Shown piece by piece: positions 1 through 7,856 of a stretch of 64,000 nt of DNA; the stretch's first letter is position 1, and the number at the start of each line of letters is the position of its first letter. A model generated the notes under the pieces. That model saw nothing but the letters and a program-made list of their open reading frames with translations, was not told the origin of the DNA and did not search any database. The DNA is from Streptacidiphilus sp041262525 (GTDB lineage Bacteria; Actinomycetota; Actinomycetes; Streptomycetales; Streptomycetaceae): NCBI RefSeq assembly GCF_041262525.1, contig NZ_JBGCCK010000004.1, positions 304,296-368,295 on the forward strand. Direction: 5' to 3'. Made by a program: the position numbers and the translations under genes.

Positions 1-6
1 TTGCAA

Positions 7-1065
7 CTACAGCGACGTGCCGATCATGACGGGCTCATTGATCAGCGTGACGCCGAACGCCGCGTGGACGCCGGACTGGATCTCGCGCGCCAGCGCGAGG
101 AGGTCCGCCGCCGTGGCTGCGCCCCGGTTGGTGAGAGCAAGGGTGTGCTTCGAGGAGAGGCGCGCCGGGCCGGAGCCGTAGCCCTTGGTGAAGCCGGCCT
201 GGTCGATCAGCCAGGCCGCCGAGGTCTTCACGCGGCCCTCGCCTGCCGGGAAGGCCGGCGGCCGGGCCTCGGCGCCCAGCCGCCGTTGGACCCGGTCCAG
301 GAACGCGGCGTGCTCGGCGTCGGTGAGGACCGGGTTGGTGAAGAAGGAGCCGGCCGACCAGGTGTCGTGGTCCTCAGGGTCCAGCACCATGCCCTTGCCG
401 GAACGCAGCTTCAGCACCGTTTCGCGCGCCGCGCCCAGCTCCGCGCGCTCCCCCGGTTCGACGCCCAGGGCGCGCGCGGCCTCCGCGTAGCGGACCGGGG
501 TGGACGCACCGGCCGCGTCCTCCAGCGCGAAGGTGACGCGCAGCACGACGTAGCGGTCCGGCGCCGCCTTGAAACGGCTGTGGCGGTAGCCGAAGCCGCA
601 GTCCACGGCGGCGAGCGTGACGGTCTCGCGGGCCTCGCGGTCGTAGGCGACGACCTCGGTGACGGTGTCGGCCACCTCCTGGCCGTACGCGCCGACGTTC
701 TGCACCGGCGTGGCGCCGGCCGAGCCGGGGATGCCGGCCAGGAACTCGATGCCGGCCAGGCCGTGGTCGAGCACGACCCGGTCGACCGCCTCGGACCAGA
801 CCTCGCCGGCGGCCAGGGTGAGCCGGGTGCCGTCGAGTGCGAAGCCCTTGGTCGCGATGCGCAGGACGGTTCCGGGGAAGCCCTCGTCCCCGATCACCAG
901 GTTGCTGCCGCCGCCGACGACGAGCAGCGGCTCCCCCGCCTCGTCCGCGGCGCGGACGACGGCGACGATGTCCGCGTCGGTCGCGGCCGTCACGAGTCGG
1001 GCGGCGGGGCCGCCGATGCGGAGCGTGGTCAGCGGGGCCAGGGGCGCGTCATGGAGTTCCTGCAC
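7..1065 (-). CDS. murB: UDP-N-acetylenolpyruvoylglucosamine reductase
   Basis: MurB reduces UDP-GlcNAc-enolpyruvate to UDP-MurNAc with NADPH and bound FAD in cytosolic peptidoglycan precursor synthesis. The 352-residue product has the FAD-binding stretch VVGGGSNLVIGDEGFPG, the second FAD loop around PVQNVGAYGQEV, the catalytic serine region SAGSFFTNP and the C-terminal NEPVMIG with the family glutamate. I place the start at a GTG giving VQELHDAPL, as in other actinobacterial MurB proteins. A longer reading to 1170 adds an Arg/Ala-rich stretch unlike the family. The stop lies seven bases from the window edge, so the gene is complete. Confidence 0.95.
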   Translation of the reverse strand: MQELHDAPLAPLTTLRIGGPAARLVTAATDADIVAVVRAADEAGEPLLVVGGGSNLVIGDEGFPGTVLRIATKGFALDGTRLTLAAGEVWSEAVDRVVLDHGLAGIEFLAGIPGSAGATPVQNVGAYGQEVADTVTEVVAYDREARETVTLAAVDCGFGYRHSRFKAAPDRYVVLRVTFALEDAAGASTPVRYAEAARALGVEPGERAELGAARETVLKLRSGKGMVLDPEDHDTWSAGSFFTNPVLTDAEHAAFLDRVQRRLGAEARPPAFPAGEGRVKTSAAWLIDQAGFTKGYGSGPARLSSKHTLALTNRGAATAADLLALAREIQSGVHAAFGVTLINEPVMIGTSL

Positions 1066-1169
1066 GGGGACAAGCGTACGGGCCCGCCGCACACCAGCCC
1101 CGCGCCGTCGCGGCGATGCGGGTGCTGATGCCGCTGCTGCCCCGGAACGACAGGGACCGCACGCACACA

Positions 1170-1217
1170 AACCAAGATCGCGAAATGCTTCACGTGAAGC
1201 ATTTCGCGATCTTGGTT
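1170..1217. terminator. Perfect 48-bp palindrome, likely terminator
   Basis: Two 24-base arms (1170-1193 and 1194-1217) are exact reverse complements with no spacer, centred on CACGTG. It lies 40 bases beyond the stop of the MFS gene and about 105 bases upstream of the murB start, both on the minus strand. A very stable hairpin ending the efflux operon is the simplest reading. The perfect symmetry would also allow a protein-binding operator. Confidence 0.6.
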
Positions 1218-1257
1218 CGGTCGTTGACCCACTGTCCGGACCGGCCCGTTCCGAGGC

Positions 1258-2715
1258 TCAGGCCACCGGCTCGGTGAGCGCGGTCCCCGCCCCCTGGTCG
1301 CGCAGGGCGGCGTCGGAGGTCTGCGACGATTCCACGGACTGAAGCCGCGTCTTCGCGTACCGGGGGGCGATGAGGATGGCCGCCGTGGCCGCCGCGATCA
1401 CGCTCGCACCGACCCAGAGCGCGGGAGTGAGGCCGTCCACGAAGCTCTGGCCGCTGCCGTAGCCGCCGTGCGCGGTGAAGACCGAGGTCAGCACAGCCAC
1501 GCCGAGCGCGCCGCCGACCTCACGCAGCGCGTTGTTCGCACCGGAGGCGACGCCCTGCTCCTCCGGGCGCACCGAGCCCATCAGCATCGTGGCGACCGGG
1601 GCGAAGAAGAGCGCCATACCCGTGCCGGAGAGGACCAGCGCCGGGATCTGGCTGACGTAGCTCATGTGCGCGGCGACAATCACCGCGAACCAGCCGAGCC
1701 CGATCGCCTGCATGGCCAGTCCGGTCGCGATCACGATCCGACCGCCGATCCGACCGGCCAGGATGCCCGCCAGCGGGGCGACCAGCATCGGCATGCCCGT
1801 CCACGGCAGCATCCGGACACCGGCGCTCATCGGGCTGTAGCCCTGGACGTTCTGCAGGAACTGGCTGAGCAGGAAGATCGAGCCGAACATGCCCAGCGAC
1901 ATCAGCATCGACGCGAGGTTCACCGCCGTGAAGGCACGGCTGCGGAAGAGGCGGAGCGGCAACAGTGGGTGCGCGGTACGGGCCTCCCAGGCGACGAAGG
2001 CGATCAGTAGCGCCGCACCGACGACGAGACCGGTGAGGACCGTTGCACTGGTCCAGCCGTCCTCGTTGCCGCGGATCAGCGCGTAGACGATGCCGAAGAG
2101 ACCCGCACTGGCCAGCGCCGTGCCGGTGACGTCCAGTCGGCTGTTGGGACCGAACGACTCACTCAGCCGCAGCCGGGCCAGCGGCAGCAGGGCCAGACCG
2201 ATCGGCACGTTGAGCGCGAAGATCCACTGCCAGGAGAGGTGTTCGACCACCGTTCCGCCGATCAGCGGGCCGAGCGCGACAGCCATGCCGTTGACCGCAC
2301 CCCAGGCGCCGAAGGCCAGGCCGCGCTTGGCGACCGGGACGGCTGCGGTGAGCAGGGTCAGGCTGACGGGTGCGAGCAGCGCCGCACCGACTCCCTGGGC
2401 GGCGCGGGCCGCGACCAGCGCGCCGATGCTCGGGGCGAGGGCGGCGGCCAGCGAGGAGAGGGTGAACAGGCCGAGACCGGCGATGAAGAGACGGCGGCGG
2501 CCGAAGCGGTCACCGAGCGCCGCGCCGAGCATCAGCAGCACGGCGAAGGTCAGCGTGTAAGCGTTGACCGTCCACTCGAGGTCGGTGATGCCGCCGCCGA
2601 GGTGGGCCCGGATGGACGGCAGGGCGGTCGTGACGACCAGGTTGTCCAGCGCGGCCATGAACCCCGCGGTGCTGGTGATGACGAAGGCCCAGATGGCCGG
2701 ATTGCCTTTGCGCAT
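1258..2715 (-). CDS. DHA2-family (EmrB/QacA-like) MFS drug efflux transporter
   Basis: This is a proton-coupled multidrug exporter of the cytoplasmic membrane with about 14 predicted helices over 485 residues. The N-terminus carries the DHA2 signature AALDNLVVTTALPSI, then loop 2-3 GDRFGRRRLFIAG (motif A) and PLIGGTVVEHLSWQWIF (motif C). The start is the ATG at 2715, preceded by the strong site TGGGGGAAT. A further in-frame ATG ten codons upstream lacks such a site. A TetR gene lies 84 bases upstream on the same strand, so the two probably form one autoregulated unit. The substrate cannot be told from sequence. Confidence 0.9.
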   Translation of the reverse strand: MRKGNPAIWAFVITSTAGFMAALDNLVVTTALPSIRAHLGGGITDLEWTVNAYTLTFAVLLMLGAALGDRFGRRRLFIAGLGLFTLSSLAAALAPSIGALVAARAAQGVGAALLAPVSLTLLTAAVPVAKRGLAFGAWGAVNGMAVALGPLIGGTVVEHLSWQWIFALNVPIGLALLPLARLRLSESFGPNSRLDVTGTALASAGLFGIVYALIRGNEDGWTSATVLTGLVVGAALLIAFVAWEARTAHPLLPLRLFRSRAFTAVNLASMLMSLGMFGSIFLLSQFLQNVQGYSPMSAGVRMLPWTGMPMLVAPLAGILAGRIGGRIVIATGLAMQAIGLGWFAVIVAAHMSYVSQIPALVLSGTGMALFFAPVATMLMGSVRPEEQGVASGANNALREVGGALGVAVLTSVFTAHGGYGSGQSFVDGLTPALWVGASVIAAATAAILIAPRYAKTRLQSVESSQTSDAALRDQGAGTALTEPVA

Positions 2716-2799
2716 GATTCCCCCAGGCGCGAATGAAGTGATCAATCAATAACTTTTGCGGCCAAAAGAACCCGGCTGATGCGGCGGTGAGCCGCAGGG

Positions 2800-3360
2800 T
2801 CAACAGCTGGGTTCCGGCCCGAATCCCTGCCACAGGCGGTGCCCCATCGGGAAGCCCATGGCGACCAGTGCGTTGATCAGCATGCCGTGCGCGAAGAACC
2901 GGCCGACCTCTTCCGGGGTCGCCCCCGACGCCACCGCGACCGAGTCCCACAGATCCGTCCACATCTCGCGGACGGCCTCGCCGACCTCGAGATCCCCCGC
3001 TGCCTCGGCAGCCGCAGTGGAGACGTACATCTGCATCTGCAGGAGGAGCCTGCTGCGGTCCTCGATCAGCTCGAAGTAGGCCACGCCCATCGCATCGAGC
3101 GCCTCCTGACCGTGCTTGCCCTCGGCGGCACGGAGGAAGGACTCCTTGATCTCCGCCGTGCAGCGTCGGACGGCGGCCTCGAAGAGTGCGCGCTTGTTCT
3201 CGAAGAGCCGGAAGAGATACGGCTGCGACACCCCGACCCGACGAGCGATCGCCTGGGTCGAGGTGCCGTTGTAGCCGGTCTCGGCGAACTCGATCATCGC
3301 GGCGCGGACGACGCTCTCGCGTCGCTCCTCCGCGCTCATTCGCATGCTCGTCTTCGCCAT
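2800..3360 (-). CDS. TetR-family transcriptional regulator
   Basis: The 186-residue protein has an N-terminal TetR helix-turn-helix at about residues 12-58, with STQAIARRVGVSQPYLFRLF as the recognition region, and a helical ligand domain after it. It lies upstream of the MFS exporter on the same strand, with an inverted repeat just outside its start. It is therefore a likely ligand-relieved repressor of itself and the pump. The C-terminus ends GFGPEPSC. The ligand is unknown. Confidence 0.88.
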   Translation of the reverse strand: MAKTSMRMSAEERRESVVRAAMIEFAETGYNGTSTQAIARRVGVSQPYLFRLFENKRALFEAAVRRCTAEIKESFLRAAEGKHGQEALDAMGVAYFELIEDRSRLLLQMQMYVSTAAAEAAGDLEVGEAVREMWTDLWDSVAVASGATPEEVGRFFAHGMLINALVAMGFPMGHRLWQGFGPEPSC

Positions 3361-3368
3361 GGTTCAAA

Positions 3369-3388
3369 GTTAGTGGCTGATTACTAAC
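3369..3388. promoter_or_regulatory. Probable TetR operator (GTTAGT-N8-ACTAAC)
   Basis: A 20-bp inverted repeat, GTTAGT and ACTAAC separated by eight bases, begins nine bases upstream of the tetR start codon. Arm length, spacing and position fit an autoregulatory TetR operator. This is inference from position and symmetry only. Confidence 0.6.
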
Positions 3389-3416
3389 TTCGTCAAGGGG
3401 AAATGTGAGCCTGCTC

Positions 3417-3845
3417 TCAGCCCAGCTGGACGACGGCCCGTGCCATGCCCAGCACCTTCTGGCCCGCACTGGAGGCGACCAGGTCGACGCGGACCCGGCG
3501 GTCGTCCAGCTTGGCCGCCACCTTTCCGGTGACCTCGATCACCGCGCCGGTGTCATCGTTCGCGACCACCACGGGCTTGGTGAAGCGGACGCCGTACTCG
3601 ACGACGGCACCCGGGTCGACCGCCCAGTCGGTGACCACGCGGATCGCCTCGGCCATGGTGAACATGCCGTGGGCGATCACGTCCGGCAGGCCGACGGCCT
3701 TGGCGAAGGCCTCGTTCCAGTGGATCGGGTTGAAGTCACCGGAGGCGCCCGCGTACTGGACCAGGGTGGCCCGGGTCACCGGGAAGGACTGGGCCGGCAG
3801 CTCCGCGCCGACCTCGACCTCGTCGTAGTTGATGCTCGCGCTCAT
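3417..3845 (-). CDS. MaoC-type hot-dog dehydratase (HadB-like)
   Basis: A 142-residue single hot-dog protein with the hydratase motif GDFNPIHWNEAFAKAVGL, holding the catalytic Asp and His, followed by VIAHGMFTMA. It probably dehydrates 3-hydroxyacyl thioesters. It follows the HadA-like gene by seven bases and sits downstream of rpmG. The order rpmG-hadA-hadB is also found in mycobacteria, where HadA and HadB form the (3R)-hydroxyacyl-ACP dehydratase. Streptomycetes lack mycolic acids, so the substrate here is uncertain. The start is the ATG at 3845. Confidence 0.85.
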   Translation of the reverse strand: MSASINYDEVEVGAELPAQSFPVTRATLVQYAGASGDFNPIHWNEAFAKAVGLPDVIAHGMFTMAEAIRVVTDWAVDPGAVVEYGVRFTKPVVVANDDTGAVIEVTGKVAAKLDDRRVRVDLVASSAGQKVLGMARAVVQLG

Positions 3846-3852
3846 CGCTGCC

Positions 3853-4323
3853 TCACTCCCCCGCCGTGGTCGGCTCGGCCTCGGCGGCCCGCGCGACCAG
3901 CATCATGTGGGCGGTCACCACGTGCTCGCCGCTCTCCTCGTGCACCTCGCCGCGGACCGACAGGACGTCGTTGCCCGCCAGCGACTTGATCGACTCGATC
4001 ACGCAGGTGACGCTCAGTCGGTCACCGGCACGGACCGGGCGGCTGTAGACGAAGCGCTGGTCGCCGTGGACGACCCGGCTGAAGTCCAGGCCGAGCTCCG
4101 GGTCCTCGACCACCTGGGCGGCAGCCCGGTAGGTGATCACGAACGGGAAGGTCGGCGGCGCGATGACGTCAGGATGCCCCAGCGCCTTGGCCGCCTCGGG
4201 GTCGGTGTACGCGGGGTTGGCGTCCCGGACCGCCTCGGCGAACTCGCGGATCTTCTCGCGGCCGACCTCGTAGGCCGCGGTGGGCGGATAGGACCGCCCG
4301 ATGAAGGAGGGGTCCAGTGGCAT
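3853..4323 (-). CDS. MaoC N-terminal/FAS1-type dehydratase (HadA-like, UPF0336)
   Basis: The 156-residue product begins MPLDPSFIGRSYPP and has the FAS1-like dehydratase N-domain signature, with VIAPPTFPFVITY and VVHGDQRFVYSRPV. Such proteins form the substrate-binding half of a HadAB-type dehydratase and usually lack the catalytic HD pair, which is consistent with this sequence. It is co-directional with and seven bases upstream of the HadB-like gene, so the two probably form a heterodimer. A terminator hairpin separates it from rpmG. Confidence 0.85.
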   Translation of the reverse strand: MPLDPSFIGRSYPPTAAYEVGREKIREFAEAVRDANPAYTDPEAAKALGHPDVIAPPTFPFVITYRAAAQVVEDPELGLDFSRVVHGDQRFVYSRPVRAGDRLSVTCVIESIKSLAGNDVLSVRGEVHEESGEHVVTAHMMLVARAAEAEPTTAGE

Positions 4324-4387
4324 GCGTGGCTCCTGACGTCCGTTCGTGCGACGGGTTCAATCCTGCTACGGCCTGCGGAAGACGTGA

Positions 4388-4420
4388 CGAAGGCCGCCCC
4401 CGATATGGGGACGGCCTTCG
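4388..4420 (-). terminator. Terminator after rpmG
   Basis: The nine-base arms CGAAGGCCG and CGGCCTTCG extend inward by CCCC/GGGG. This stem-loop lies 50 bases beyond the rpmG stop and before the dehydratase pair, so it probably ends the ribosomal protein transcript. Confidence 0.7.
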
Positions 4421-4469
4421 CATTGTGCTCTCAGATCGAAACCCGACCCATGCGATGAAGCTGCAGGGG

Positions 4470-4634
4470 TCAGCGAGTCTCGCGGTGCGCGGTGTGTGCG
4501 TTGCAGCGGGGGCAGTGCTTCTTCATCTCAAGACGATCCGGGTCGTTACGCCGGTTCTTCTTGGTGATGTAGTTCCGCTCCTTGCACTCCACGCACGCCA
4601 GCGTGATCTTCGGACGGACATCAGTGGCGGCCAC
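4470..4634 (-). CDS. rpmG: 50S ribosomal protein L33 (bL33)
   Basis: Reading from a GTG at 4634 gives 54 residues: VAATDVRPKITLACVECKER, then NYITKKNRRNDPDRLEMKKH and CPRCNAHTAHRETR. The two CxxC pairs mark the zinc-binding form of L33. GAGGAAGG lies a suitable distance upstream of the start. The gene follows tRNA-Met on the same strand. Confidence 0.95.
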   Translation of the reverse strand: MAATDVRPKITLACVECKERNYITKKNRRNDPDRLEMKKHCPRCNAHTAHRETR

Positions 4635-4721
4635 GGGAGTGCCTTCCTCGGACAGACAACGTTACAGACAGACAAGAGTAGCCGATCGGGCCAGTGACCC
4701 GGAAATCGGCTACGGGTGTGG

Positions 4722-4794
4722 TAGCGGTGACCGGACTTGAACCGGTGACACAGCGATTATGAGCCGCTTGCTCTACCAACTGAGCTACACCGCC
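4722..4794 (-). tRNA. tRNA-Met (CAU)
   Basis: The minus strand folds into a 73-nt cloverleaf with acceptor GGCGGUG/CACCGCU, a D-arm containing AGCUCAGUUGGUAGAGC, anticodon loop CUCAUAA and T-loop GGUUCAAGUCC. The anticodon CAU and lack of initiator features suggest elongator Met. CCA appears to be encoded (4719-4721). Confidence 0.93.
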
Positions 4795-4840
4795 ACGACG
4801 ATCGCGCGCCCTGCCGTGCGACAGAGAACCCTCTCATCCG

Positions 4841-4913
4841 AGCCCCCATGCGGAATCGAACCGCAGACCTTCTCCTTACCATGGAGACGCTCTACCGACT
4901 GAGCTATAGGGGC
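4841..4913 (-). tRNA. tRNA-Thr (GGU)
   Basis: A 73-nt cloverleaf with acceptor GCCCCUA/UGGGGGC, anticodon stem UCUCC/GGAGA enclosing loop AUGGUAA (anticodon GGU), and T-arm UGCGGUUCGAUUCCGCA. CCA is not encoded. It lies 46 bases from tRNA-Met in the same direction. Confidence 0.93.
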
Positions 4914-5093
4914 GAACGGGGAAGACATTACACGGTCCCCAGCCCAACCGTGAAATCCGTTTGGCGCCGGTCCGGTACGACTTTTGCGACCGGCCCCGCC
5001 GGTCCGCACGCGCCTCCCCAACCGCCCGTGCGCCGCGCCATAGGCTCACAGCCTGCGATCTTGGCGATCGCGTCGGGAAGGAGCGGCCGGGCC

Positions 5094-6278
5094 ATGGGGA
5101 CTGGGGCGGGGACCGGAACGGCCGGGTCGACGGCGTTGCTGCTGTCCGGGGCGCGGCTGGCGGACGGCCGGAGCGTGGACGTGCGGATCTCCGGCGAACG
5201 CATCGAGGCGGTCGGCACGGTCGGCAGCCTGAGTGCGCCCGAGCGCCTGGATCTGAGCGGCTATCTGCTGGTGCCGTCCCCGGTGGAGCCGCACGCGCAC
5301 CTCGACGAAGCCTTCACGGCGGGCGGGCCGGGCGCTGCTCCGACGGCCGCGACCGGGGAGGAGCTGCGCCGCCGGATCACCGAGGCCGCGCTGACCAGCC
5401 TCGGGTACGGCGCGACGGCCGTCCGCAGCCAGATCCTGGTCGACGGCGAGGCTGGACTGCGCCGCCTGGAGGGCGCGCTGCAGGCGGCCCGCGACCTCCG
5501 TGGCCTGGTGGACCTTCAGGTCGCCGCGATGCCCGGACCGTTGACGGGCAGCGGCGGACACGAAGCGCGTGAGCTCCTCCGCGAGGCGCTGCGCGCCGGA
5601 GCGCACGCCCTCGGCGGGCGCCCCGCACAGGACCCGGACCCGGCCGGTCACCTCGGCACGCTGCTGGCGCTGGCGCGCGAGTACGGCCGCCCCCTCGACC
5701 TGCACGCGAACGCGGACCTGGCGGGGGAGCTGCCGGAGTCGGGCCCGGACGCGATGCTGTGCCTCGACGGCGGGGTGACTCCGCGACAGCTGGAGGCGCT
5801 GCTCAGAGCCGGGACCGGCGTCGTGGTGCTGCCCCAGAGCGGCCGCTGCGCGGGCAGGCCGACCCCGATCGGCGGCTACGACCCGGCGGCGGTGCAGGCG
5901 CTGGCCGCCGTCGGCGTCCCGCTGGCCGCGGGGAGCGGCGCGCTGCGTGACGCGTGCTGCCCGGTCGGCCGCGCGGACCCGCTGGAGGCGGCCTTCCTAC
6001 TGGCCGCGACGGCGGGCCTGGCGGCGGACGCCGCGTACGACGCCGTCAGCGCCACGGCGCGCACCCTGCTCGGCCTCGCGGCGGTCCGCGTGGAGGCCGG
6101 CTACCCCGCCGAGCTGCTCGCGGTGCGCGGGGACACCCTCACCGCGGCGCTGGCCGGCGGCCACAGCCGGGTCGTCGTCCACGGCGGCCGGGTCGTCTCC
6201 CGCACCAGCGCGGTCCGCGAGTACGCGGAGACCACGGCCGCCGCCGTCCCCCGCCAGGTCCGCCCGGGGCCGACGTAG
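5094..6278 (+). CDS. Amidohydrolase-superfamily protein (cytosine deaminase-like)
   Basis: The 394-residue product has the superfamily layout: a small beta-domain near the N-terminus (LLLSGARLADGRSVDVRISG), a metal-type HxH in VEPHAHLDEAFTAGG, a second His-containing strand in PLDLHANADL and a C-terminal beta-sandwich. The sequence is closest to cytosine deaminase/MtaD-like enzymes. The later His/Asp ligands are unclear (VPLAAGSGALRDACCP), so activity may be altered. The ATG at 5094 is preceded by GGAAGGAG. The open frame extends upstream through tRNA-Thr, which argues against an earlier start. Confidence 0.7.
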   Translation: MGTGAGTGTAGSTALLLSGARLADGRSVDVRISGERIEAVGTVGSLSAPERLDLSGYLLVPSPVEPHAHLDEAFTAGGPGAAPTAATGEELRRRITEAALTSLGYGATAVRSQILVDGEAGLRRLEGALQAARDLRGLVDLQVAAMPGPLTGSGGHEARELLREALRAGAHALGGRPAQDPDPAGHLGTLLALAREYGRPLDLHANADLAGELPESGPDAMLCLDGGVTPRQLEALLRAGTGVVVLPQSGRCAGRPTPIGGYDPAAVQALAAVGVPLAAGSGALRDACCPVGRADPLEAAFLLAATAGLAADAAYDAVSATARTLLGLAAVRVEAGYPAELLAVRGDTLTAALAGGHSRVVVHGGRVVSRTSAVREYAETTAAAVPRQVRPGPT

Positions 6279-6284
6279 CGGCCA

Positions 6285-6413
6285 GTTGCAGCTCCTGAGG
6301 GGCGCGAGGAACTGCGCGACAAGCCACCCACGCAGCTGGCAGGCCGAACGAGCAGGGCCATCCGCACAGGGTGGTTACTCGCGCAGTTCCTCGCGCCCCT
6401 GAGGAGCTGCGAC
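6285..6413. repeat. Inverted repeat of a streptomycete intergenic sequence; bidirectional terminator
   Basis: The arms 6285-6319 and 6379-6413 are reverse complements over 35 bases with two mismatches and contain GAGGGGCGCGAGGAACTGCG. They flank about 60 bases between two convergent genes. From memory, very similar GGGGCGCGGGGAACTGCGCGA sequences recur between genes in many Streptomyces genomes. It probably terminates transcription in both directions. Confidence 0.6.
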
Positions 6414-6932
6414 TCACTCGCCTGCCGAGAGCGGTCGCCAGTAATGGACCAGGAGTTCGCCCCAGTCGTCTATCTTCACGCGGCCCGTGCGGCGGAAGCC
6501 GAGCGCTCGGTAGAGGCGGTTGGCGCGGAGGTTGTCCGCGTGGGTCCAGAGCTGGGCCTCGGAGAACTCCTGGGTCCGGCCCTCCGCGAGGAGCTGCTCG
6601 ATCAGGCGGCGGCCGACCCGCTGGCCCCAGCGGTCCGGGGCGACGCTGAGCAGGCTGAGGTGGAGCAGCCCCGCCTGTGGTGGGCCCGCGCCGTCCTCGG
6701 TGAGCCCCTGGACGCCGAGGATCGTGCCGACGATGCCGCTGCCCGGTCGGCCCTCCTCGCGGGCGAGCAGCAGCAGCGCGCCGGGCGCGGCCATCCGCGC
6801 GTGCGCCAGGCGGACGTGGTCGCGTGGGAGCGGTCGGCCGTTGCGCCGGATCAGGTGCGAGTGCTGCCAGACGCCGAGGGCCTCGTCGACCTCCTCGGCT
6901 GTGGCCGGGCCCACCGCCAACGTGCCGCCCAT
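6414..6932 (-). CDS. GNAT-family N-acetyltransferase
   Basis: A 172-residue single-domain acetyl-CoA-dependent acetyltransferase. The acetyl-CoA-binding motif A reads LSLLSVAPDRWGQRVGRRLI with the Q/RxxGxG/A-type loop, and motif B is NLRANRLYRALGFRRTG. The substrate is unknown. It is convergent with the amidohydrolase, and its stop touches the right arm of the inverted repeat. Confidence 0.85.
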   Translation of the reverse strand: MGGTLAVGPATAEEVDEALGVWQHSHLIRRNGRPLPRDHVRLAHARMAAPGALLLLAREEGRPGSGIVGTILGVQGLTEDGAGPPQAGLLHLSLLSVAPDRWGQRVGRRLIEQLLAEGRTQEFSEAQLWTHADNLRANRLYRALGFRRTGRVKIDDWGELLVHYWRPLSAGE

Positions 6933-7032
6933 TGGGCCCTCCTAGAGCTTTGAGTCCCCGTGTCCCATTCGCCCGTGGCCAAGCTTTCTACCACGCACAG
7001 CGGCGGGCGTCAGTACGCGGGCGACAAAGGGC

Positions 7033-7052
7033 GCCTCCGCTCACGCGGAGGC
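7033..7052. other. Small hairpin in the divergent GNAT/PadR promoter region
   Basis: GCCTCCGC and GCGGAGGC form an eight-base stem with a four-base loop (TCAC), just left of the probable PadR operator. It could be a relic terminator or an mRNA leader structure; no role is evident. Confidence 0.35.
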
Positions 7053-7056
7053 TGCA

Positions 7057-7077
7057 ACTAGTTCTCAATCAACTAGT
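7057..7077. promoter_or_regulatory. Probable PadR operator (ACTAGTT-N7-AACTAGT)
   Basis: A perfect seven-base inverted repeat with a seven-base spacer ends 27 bases before the padR-type start codon. PadR proteins usually repress their own gene through such repeats. The assignment rests on position and symmetry. Confidence 0.55.
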
Positions 7078-7104
7078 GACGCTGAGATTAGCCGGAAGCG
7101 TACG

Positions 7105-7734
7105 ATGACGGCCATGAGCACCCCACTGCGCAGTTCGCCCCTCTACCTGACCGTGCTGTCGCTGCTGCACTACCAGCCGCTGCACCCGTACGGGATCCAG
7201 CGCCTGATCAAGCAGTGGGGCAAGGACCAGGTCGTCAACGTCAGCCAGCGGGCGAGTCTCTACCGGGCCATCGACCGGCTGCTCGCGGCCGAACTCATCG
7301 CGGTGCGCGAGACCGAGCGCGACCAGCAGTACCCCGAGCGCACGGTCTACGAGGTCACCGACGCCGGCCGCACGGTCGCCAGGGAGTGGCTGGTGGAGAT
7401 GCTGGCCATGCCGAAGCAGGAGTTCCCCGAGTTCCCCGCCGCCCTCTCGCTGCTGCTGATGCTCGACCCGGACGAGGCACTGGGGGTGTTCGAGCAGCGG
7501 ACGGAGCGGGTGCGGACCGCGCTGCGCGAGCTCGACGCGATCATGGCCGTGGAGGCCGAGCACCGGCTGCCGCGGGTGACCATGCTGGAGACGGAGTACC
7601 AGCGGATGGTGACGGAGGCTCAACTTCGCTGGCTGGAATCCGTCGTGGCCGACCTCCGAGCCGGACGACTGTCCTGGAGCCCCGAGGAACTGCTCCCGTT
7701 CGCAGAGCCGGACGGCACCCCCGAAGACACCTGA
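7105..7734 (+). CDS. PadR-family transcriptional regulator
   Basis: The 209-residue protein starts with the PadR winged helix (LYLTVLSLLHYQPLHPYGIQ, then the wing ERTVYEVTDAGRTVAREWL). A helical C-terminal PadR_C-like dimerisation region runs to about residue 190. The ATG at 7105 is six bases after GGAAG; an ATG three codons later is possible. No obvious target gene is co-transcribed, and the downstream response regulator has its own upstream region. It probably represses itself. Confidence 0.85.
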   Translation: MTAMSTPLRSSPLYLTVLSLLHYQPLHPYGIQRLIKQWGKDQVVNVSQRASLYRAIDRLLAAELIAVRETERDQQYPERTVYEVTDAGRTVAREWLVEMLAMPKQEFPEFPAALSLLLMLDPDEALGVFEQRTERVRTALRELDAIMAVEAEHRLPRVTMLETEYQRMVTEAQLRWLESVVADLRAGRLSWSPEELLPFAEPDGTPEDT

Positions 7735-7798
7735 GAGACCGAGCCCGTCAGGCCAACTACCTGCTGAGACAGGCATTTTGGCGCCGACTCCGACCATG

Positions 7799-7819
7799 CG
7801 AACACGGGTACTATGTTCG
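7799..7819. promoter_or_regulatory. Inverted repeat upstream of the response regulator
   Basis: CGAACA and TGTTCG are separated by nine bases, 38 bases before the response regulator start. It may be a binding site for that regulator. The spacing does not fit an actinobacterial LexA box. Confidence 0.3.
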
Positions 7820-7856
7820 TACGCCGGGGCGGGGCTGGAGAACACGGGGGAGTTCG

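Noticed and set aside
7799..7819. LexA/SOS box before the response regulator
   Set aside because: The GAAC and GTTC halves are too far apart for the actinobacterial SOS box, so it is kept only as a weak inverted repeat.
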